This document shows positions 58,988 to 64,000 of a stretch of 64,000 nt of DNA, in pieces (the stretch's first letter is position 1; the number at the start of each line of letters is the position of its first letter). Origin of the DNA: Okeania sp034190295. Lineage in GTDB: Bacteria > Cyanobacteriota > Cyanobacteriia > Cyanobacteriales > Microcoleaceae. The translations under genes were made by a program, and so were the position numbers. The DNA is taken from NCBI GenBank assembly GCA_034190295.1, contig JAXHSW010000023.1, positions 1 to 64,000 of the forward strand. The letters are read 5' to 3'. The notes beneath the pieces are model-generated. The model searched no databases and was not told the origin of the DNA. It saw only the letters and a list, made by a program, of their open reading frames with translations.

Positions 58988-59359
58988 TTAGGGGTGGGTC
59001 TTAATCCAATCCTCAATCACCCTCAAAACTCCCTCCACCTCACCACAAACTTCTTCTTCCTGAAACCGCAAAAATCTCACTCCCAAAGACTCCAAACGCT
59101 TTTGTCTTTCTGCATCTTGTTCTTGTGCTTCAGGACTATCATGGGAATAACCGTCAATCTCAATGGCCAGCATCAGCTTTTTGCAATAAAAGTCAACAAT
59201 AAATTGATCGATGGGACGTTGGCGATCGAAGTCATAGCCACACATTTGCTTTCTTTTAAGGTGTTTCCACAGGGTGACTTCTCCAGGGGTCATGTTTTTG
59301 CGAAGCTCCCTAGCTCTTTCTTTTAATATTGGATTATAGGGAATAATTTTAACTTCCAT
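58988..59359 (-). CDS. DUF559 (Vsr-like PD-(D/E)XK) endonuclease
   Basis: 123 residues. Typical DUF559 features in order: RARELRKNMTPGEVTLWKHL, then YDFDRQRPIDQFIVDFYCKK (with the first acidic metal ligand in IVDFYC), LAIEIDGYSHD and RLESLGVRFLRFQEEEV. The fold is related to the very-short-patch repair nuclease Vsr. Function in cyanobacteria unknown. It is bracketed by G-rich hairpin repeats: six copies on one side reading outward, and about two and a half reverse-complement copies on the other. The last four residues (KTHP) are encoded by the repeat. Confidence 0.88.
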   Translation of the reverse strand: MEVKIIPYNPILKERARELRKNMTPGEVTLWKHLKRKQMCGYDFDRQRPIDQFIVDFYCKKLMLAIEIDGYSHDSPEAQEQDAERQKRLESLGVRFLRFQEEEVCGEVEGVLRVIEDWIKTHP

Positions 59360-59394
59360 GAGGATGATAATGGTAACGCTTTTTTGAGTCCTAG

Positions 59395-59545
59395 TCTAAC
59401 ACACTTAATCCACCCCTAACTTAACCCAACCCTAGCTTAACCTAACTCCAACTAACCCACCCCTAACCCCTCCCAGGAGGGGAATAAGAAACCCACCCCT
59501 AACCCCTCCTGGGAGGGGAACAGGAAACCCACCCAGGAGGGAATA
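59395..59545 (-). repeat. Inverted array of the G-rich hairpin repeat
   Basis: AACCCACCCCTAACCCCTCC and CAGGAGGGGAA copies, in reverse complement to the array at 58555-58987, plus degenerate TTAACCCAACCCTAGCTTAA forms. Together the arrays enclose the DUF559 gene as a large inverted repeat. Confidence 0.88.
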
Positions 59546-59712
59546 AGAGGGGGGAGCGATCGCCCTATTTCCCCACTTCAGAATTAGATGCCAGAAGTAG
59601 GGGCGAATGGCATTCGCCCACTATGTCGCGAGGCCCACTATATGTCATTCCCCCACTATAGCGATCGCCTGACCCTTAGACTGAGCGATCGCCCTATTTC
59701 CTCACTTAAGAA
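59546..59712. other. Short intergenic region with HIP1 sites
   Basis: Contains a GTAGGGGCGAATGGCATTCG core of the MITE family (about 59596-59615) without its ends, and four HIP1 or near-HIP1 sites. Confidence 0.5.
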
Positions 59713-60399
59713 TTAGTCCGGCTTCACATCCTTAGCTTTGATAATCCAATTGACATAGATGTTCTTGGGACGGGTTTCCTGTCCACCAGTATTCTTTGTT
59801 TTTTGTATACTATCGCTACCTCCAGCTCCTTCAAATAGTGGACTTCCGTCTCTAACAGTTGTGCTTTTTCTTCGTATAAATTCATGAAAATGTGTCTTGA
59901 ACTCATCCCCCTGCAACGAACCAACATTATCACCAGTATTTCCATTTGGAGCAGATGCGCCGCGAGACCCAGCATCTGGATCTCGTCCTGTTCCAGAATC
60001 TACACCTCGGACAAATCGACCGCGCAAATCGGGAACCTTAAACTTTTCAGGAACCGAAGCTGTTCCATAATAACTGCCAATTTTGCAGTATAGATTTTCA
60101 TACTCTGCTATTAAATATTCGTCTCCGTCGCAGACTAGCCATCCTTGAGTTTGTAACTCGCTTTTATCACTTCCAGTAACAACACCCCCGTAGGCATTTA
60201 TTGTTCCAATAGGAACTCCTGCACTACTAGTATTACTGCAATCTACTTCTATACCACTTTCAGTAGTAATATCCCCCTCGGCAGTTATTGTTTCCATAGG
60301 AACTTCCGCTGCACTAGCAGAATTAACTTGTATACCAAAGATGAGAGTAACAGAAAGAAGTATGGCGATCGCTGCGCCAAAAATTCGTTTTTTGTTCAT
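59713..60399 (-). CDS. Secreted phage tail-collar domain protein
   Basis: 228 residues. An N-terminal signal peptide (MNKKRIFGAAIAILLSVTLI to SASAA, about 1-31) is followed by an acidic repeat (PMETITAEGDITTESG against PIGTINAYGGVVTGSD) and a tail-collar domain (about 63-225): GTINAYGG, QGWLVCDG, YGTASVPEKFKVPDLRGRFV and RGVD..GRDPDAGSR, ending ETRPKNIYVNWIIKA. Collar domains sit on phage tail fibres, but an export signal points to a cell-surface or secreted role. It lies 200 bp downstream of an RHS gene on the same strand, so a joint surface system is possible. Confidence 0.85.
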   Translation of the reverse strand: MNKKRIFGAAIAILLSVTLIFGIQVNSASAAEVPMETITAEGDITTESGIEVDCSNTSSAGVPIGTINAYGGVVTGSDKSELQTQGWLVCDGDEYLIAEYENLYCKIGSYYGTASVPEKFKVPDLRGRFVRGVDSGTGRDPDAGSRGASAPNGNTGDNVGSLQGDEFKTHFHEFIRRKSTTVRDGSPLFEGAGGSDSIQKTKNTGGQETRPKNIYVNWIIKAKDVKPD

Positions 60400-60597
60400 A
60401 AGATAGATGTTCTTTAGTTTCAGTGTTTACTCGATCGTTCGATCCAATTTCCTGGGGCAAGAAATAAGGGTTTGATATTTCCTGTTATGGTGGTCGGATC
60501 GATCGCTTTTGATGGCAAATTTTCATAATTTCAGACTCTTCTTTGTTTGGTTCAAGCTTTGATTTGACATTTCGTTCAAGAGTGGAGATTGGACTCA

Positions 60598-63500
60598 TTA
60601 ACGTCGCCAGGGACTTACAATAGGCGAACCTCCCCAATAAGTCGGCTGGGTAATCAAAGCAAACGGTAGTCCCACACTACTCAACATAGAAGGGTTAAAT
60701 GCCAACTGTCCATAAAGAGATGAAGCACTAGGTCGTTGGTGCGAAACAGCACTACTTCCAACTGAACTTACCTCAGTTGAGCCTGGTAATACTTGTTCAA
60801 CTCCCTTCTTTACACCTGACCCTATTATTGTTCCCTGAGTAGAAATAGTTCTGATTTTAGTAGGAAGCGCTGTTAGCCATCTACCTACAAGTGAAGGGGA
60901 TTTACCCTTAACTGCTGTCAATAAACTTTCTGGTCTACTTCCAAAAGTAGTAAAAGTATCGTAAGCATTGTCTAGCATTGTTGGACTATCAAGGGGACTC
61001 CCTACATTAAATCCAGACTTACTAGCGATCGCACTTTGAGCTGCTGCCCTTGCACCACCAAATCCAGCAACCCCACCTGTTATGGCACCGCCAATTCCGC
61101 CAATTAATGCTCCTTTCCAGATTGCATCCAACAAACTTCCTTGGTTTTCAACTCCGAAAGCTTCATTAATTCCAAACTGTGCCGCACCCTGACCAGCACC
61201 AACTGCAGCACCGACGGCACCACCAACTGCTACACCAGCTAAAACACCAGTTGCCGTTGAGCCTCCAGCGCCTACAACTGCTGCTCCAGCGGCAAAAGAC
61301 GCTACACCTCCAGCGGCTGATATTACTCCAGCTACAGCACCGACTGCTACCCCCGCAACTATATAGCCGAATAAATCCCATCCTTTGAGTCCCGCTTTGA
61401 CTCCTGTATAAGCAGCAACCCCAAGACCAACTGCTGCACCAACTGCTGCTCCAATGGCTAATGCAATTAAAAACGCAAACTTTCCATTTGGATCTACGAG
61501 CATTATCGGATTGTTACCAGCATACAAATAAGGACTGGCAAATTGCGCCTTGGGATCGGTGCCATAAAACCGTCCTAAACGCGGATCGTAAAATCGCGCT
61601 CGATAGTTATAGAGTCCTAATTCTGCATCAAATTCCTGTCCGGTATAGCGATAACTAATAATTTCTGGATTGCCGTCAGCAGTCTCGATCGAGTCTCCAA
61701 AAGGTAGATAATCAAAGGTAGCAATTACTGTTCCTGCTTCATCTACCACTACACGAGTCGAACCCAGATGATCTTTAAGCACGGTGTAAACTTTACCATC
61801 TTTAATCAGTGCGACTAATCCACCAATACCGTGAATATATTGTATGGGTTTGTCGCTCACTTCCAACAGAGGATAATCATTTAAACCATGCACATATAAT
61901 TTGGTTGCGGTTTGATTTCCTGAACTATCTTCAGATGTTTTCAAGACTCGCTGATTTTCTCCGTCATATTTAAAGGAAACTGATGTTGCTTCTTCAAGCT
62001 GTACCTGAGTAGTTAGCTGAGTGAAGGGGTCGTAATCAATGTTAGAAACTTGGCGATGAGAAGCACTTTTAACGTTCCCATTGGCATCATAACTATAGGT
62101 TTGAGGTTCGCTGTTATTGCTAACTGTGTTTACCTTATCGGTATTCTGGATATATTCATATTCATTGGTTGTATCACCTCGTTTTAAGGTTTCAATATTG
62201 CCGTTAACATCATAGGTAGTGGGTTTGCCTACTCCTAAACTTGCTTGCTCATTTTGGGAATTTTGGGCAACTTCTAACCGTCCTAATTTATCGTACTGAT
62301 ATTGATAGTCATAACTTTGGGGTGCGTTATCCCAAGTGCCATAATTAATACTATTTTTGGCAATATTCCCGTTGTAATATCCCGAACCTTGATAACCGTT
62401 GTCGGTATAAGCAAGAGATTGTTCCATTATTAAGGAGTTATCTGCTTTCTGATTACCAATACGGGTTGGCCAACCAGGAGAGTTATAGTTGAGACTGTTT
62501 TGTATTCCCCGATCGTTTAGGACTGCGCTTTTGAGACTGCTATCAGCGTTGTAACTATAACTGGCAAACCGTTGAAGATTTTCTGGTGTTCCTATGGCAA
62601 TGTTTTCTCCTAAGCTGTTATAGCTGTAAACTACTTCAGGAATATTGTTAGTATTATCGGGATAGTGAATTTTGATGACATTTCCGAGATTATCGTATTC
62701 GTAACTAACTGTTTGCGCTGCATATCCAGTAACTGTCAGAGTTTTACTTCCTACATTACCAAATCGATCGTAATCATAGATTTCTTCGACATCGGTGTTA
62801 CCATCCCCTTGATTACTACTCAATATTTTCCACAAACGACCTATTAAATAAGGATTTGAACCATCTCCATCAAAAATATACCGTTTGCGCCAAGATGTTT
62901 GTTCGGGATAGTTGGGTTCAGTATCAGCTTTTTCCTGTAGTTCGGTTCCATCACCCCAGTCTCCGGTAAACCAACCTTCCTCAGTTAAACGTCCTACGAT
63001 ATCATACTTTTTATAGAAGATTATCTGAGACGTTAACCCTACTGCATCTAGCATAAACCGAGGATTACCTGCGCGATCGTAGATATATTTGGTTGTACCA
63101 GAATCTGGGTTGGTTTGACGGATCATTTGTCCGAGGAAATCATACTCCATGGTAATTTCCCAAGCGTCAGGTTGTGAATCTTCGGGAGGTACAAACTGAT
63201 TAGGAAGTAAGATTTTAACTACGTTTCCTGCATCATCATAAATACTGCGAGTGGTTTGATAAACATCGCTTCCTGCTTCAATAGGACCTGCTTTTTTGGC
63301 TAAAGTACGTCCTAATTTATCTTTGAGAGTATAAACAGTTGTTCCGTCAGCATCTGTCAGCTTTTCGACTAAATATTCTCCTGATGGATAAGAATCTTCT
63401 GCAAAAAATCCTTGTGTATTTGTGCCATATTCTCTGCTGACAATATGGGTATTACCATTGCCGATAGCAAATGCTTTCCCTGGTATTCCTTGCTGTATGG

Positions 63501-64000
63501 GACGATTCAATGGTGATGTTTCATATACTGTCCTGCTGTAAGGATAACCTTCATCTTCGGGGTAATGATTAGCAATTTCTCCTGTTAATTCTCCGGACTC
63601 CCAATTGATACTCTCTATAAATGATGTTCGATAACCGAAGAAAGTATTATCAAATTTTGCTGCTTTAGTAGCGATCGCCTGACGACTTAAAATGTCATAA
63701 ACGGTTTCTGTTACTAGACAGTTAGTTCCTTCTAATGCTTGAGTTTGCTTTTCTTTCCCAGCACCATCACTATAGGTAATCCCAATTTGAGGATTTTTAA
63801 AGGTGACGATATTAGAAAAGGCAACTTCATCAGCAGTAAATATTTCTAGCGCTCCGGTAATATTATCTGTTATTGTCTCAGCAAATATTTGTTTACCGTC
63901 AGCGTAGAATAAAACGGTATTATTGGCAGCGACTAATAACCATTCATGGGGAATTGAACCTGTATTAGCAACTTGGGAAGCGTTACCATTGAGGGTTAAA
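60598..64000 (-). CDS. RHS-repeat protein, 5' end beyond the window
   Basis: The frame is open from 60598 to the right edge (1133 residues visible, no stop), so the TTG at 63510 is not the start. The N-terminal visible part (LTLNGNASQVANTGSIPHEW, then LFYADGKQIFAETI) looks like a LamG/concanavalin-type domain. Then come many YD/RHS repeats (YDRFGNVGSKT, YDANGNVKSA), and the RHS core: DHLGSTRVVVDEAGTVIATF, then YDYRARFYDPR-like YNYRARFYDPRLGRFYGTDP and NNPIMLVDPNGKF. After the core, about 300 residues: first 150 are Gly/Ala-rich, membrane-like helices (AAVGAAVGLGVAAYTG), then a Ser/Pro-rich end. RHS proteins are large secreted shells that often carry C-terminal toxins. No immunity gene was recognised. 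Confidence 0.9.
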   Translation of the reverse strand, partial: LTLNGNASQVANTGSIPHEWLLVAANNTVLFYADGKQIFAETITDNITGALEIFTADEVAFSNIVTFKNPQIGITYSDGAGKEKQTQALEGTNCLVTETVYDILSRQAIATKAAKFDNTFFGYRTSFIESINWESGELTGEIANHYPEDEGYPYSRTVYETSPLNRPIQQGIPGKAFAIGNGNTHIVSREYGTNTQGFFAEDSYPSGEYLVEKLTDADGTTVYTLKDKLGRTLAKKAGPIEAGSDVYQTTRSIYDDAGNVVKILLPNQFVPPEDSQPDAWEITMEYDFLGQMIRQTNPDSGTTKYIYDRAGNPRFMLDAVGLTSQIIFYKKYDIVGRLTEEGWFTGDWGDGTELQEKADTEPNYPEQTSWRKRYIFDGDGSNPYLIGRLWKILSSNQGDGNTDVEEIYDYDRFGNVGSKTLTVTGYAAQTVSYEYDNLGNVIKIHYPDNTNNIPEVVYSYNSLGENIAIGTPENLQRFASYSYNADSSLKSAVLNDRGIQNSLNYNSPGWPTRIGNQKADNSLIMEQSLAYTDNGYQGSGYYNGNIAKNSINYGTWDNAPQSYDYQYQYDKLGRLEVAQNSQNEQASLGVGKPTTYDVNGNIETLKRGDTTNEYEYIQNTDKVNTVSNNSEPQTYSYDANGNVKSASHRQVSNIDYDPFTQLTTQVQLEEATSVSFKYDGENQRVLKTSEDSSGNQTATKLYVHGLNDYPLLEVSDKPIQYIHGIGGLVALIKDGKVYTVLKDHLGSTRVVVDEAGTVIATFDYLPFGDSIETADGNPEIISYRYTGQEFDAELGLYNYRARFYDPRLGRFYGTDPKAQFASPYLYAGNNPIMLVDPNGKFAFLIALAIGAAVGAAVGLGVAAYTGVKAGLKGWDLFGYIVAGVAVGAVAGVISAAGGVASFAAGAAVVGAGGSTATGVLAGVAVGGAVGAAVGAGQGAAQFGINEAFGVENQGSLLDAIWKGALIGGIGGAITGGVAGFGGARAAAQSAIASKSGFNVGSPLDSPTMLDNAYDTFTTFGSRPESLLTAVKGKSPSLVGRWLTALPTKIRTISTQGTIIGSGVKKGVEQVLPGSTEVSSVGSSAVSHQRPSASSLYGQLAFNPSMLSSVGLPFALITQPTYWGGSPIVSPWRR

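Noticed and set aside
61166..61388. Frames rich in Cys/Ser/Trp or Leu/Gln/His opposite the RHS gene
   Set aside because: They are shadows of the Gly/Ala-rich part of the RHS protein.

Overview
The window looks like a draft chromosomal scaffold from a filamentous, repeat-rich cyanobacterium of the Oscillatoriales/Microcoleaceae kind (Okeania-, Trichodesmium- or Microcoleus-like; the genus is an inference). The evidence is low GC, many HIP1 octamers (GCGATCGC), a Ycf34 gene, a PEP-CTERM integral membrane protein, Uma2 and DUF559 nucleases, flotillin pairs and giant Ser/Thr-His multikinases. No rRNA, tRNA or CRISPR array was recognised. Two runs of 100 N (5915-6014 and 26530-26629) are scaffold gaps whose flanks repeat each other, so the order there rests on short overlaps.

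Layout. 1-2000: a 76-bp tandem repeat, a MITE-like element that has overwritten the end of a VapC-type toxin gene, its antitoxin, and a second toxin-antitoxin pair in which both genes carry an early stop. 2593-8824 (minus): a PEP-CTERM/vWA membrane protein, a Uma2 nuclease and a membrane-anchored alpha/beta hydrolase. 9681-17023 (plus): an SDR-dioxygenase fusion, then two NfeD-like and two flotillin-like genes forming a membrane-microdomain cluster. 17392-26348: leucyl aminopeptidase, a 1319-residue protein with an ethylene-receptor-type copper-binding domain wired to PAS/GAF/GGDEF/EAL, and an Slt-type lytic transglycosylase. 26821-29850: a large plasmid-replication-type helicase. 31004-45925: four consecutive signalling kinases, the last apparently a 5'-truncated relative of the first. 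46182-47802: an overlapping gene pair, a CoiA-like nuclease and an unknown. 48178-56012: MscS channel, CCA-adding enzyme, Ycf34, a zinc-ribbon Ser/Thr kinase, TsaB, a 54-residue protein and a MAPEG protein. 57160-64000: a conserved unknown, a DUF559 nuclease between inverted arrays of a G-rich repeat, a secreted tail-collar-domain protein and an RHS protein that runs off the right edge.

Several dispersed repeat families fill most intergenic space: heptanucleotide CTTCTTC tracts, a 95-bp MITE ending in ATCAGGACTTACGCA, a roughly 120-bp hairpin family around CCCCTTTTAAGGGG, and the CCCCTCCTGGGAGGGG family. They repeatedly run into coding regions and supply the last residues of VapC, both flotillins, the CCA enzyme and TsaB, plus an in-frame insert in a giant kinase. 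The main themes are signal transduction (six kinase or c-di-GMP proteins with no DNA-binding output in the window), membrane organisation, and decay or remodelling of genes by small repeats.
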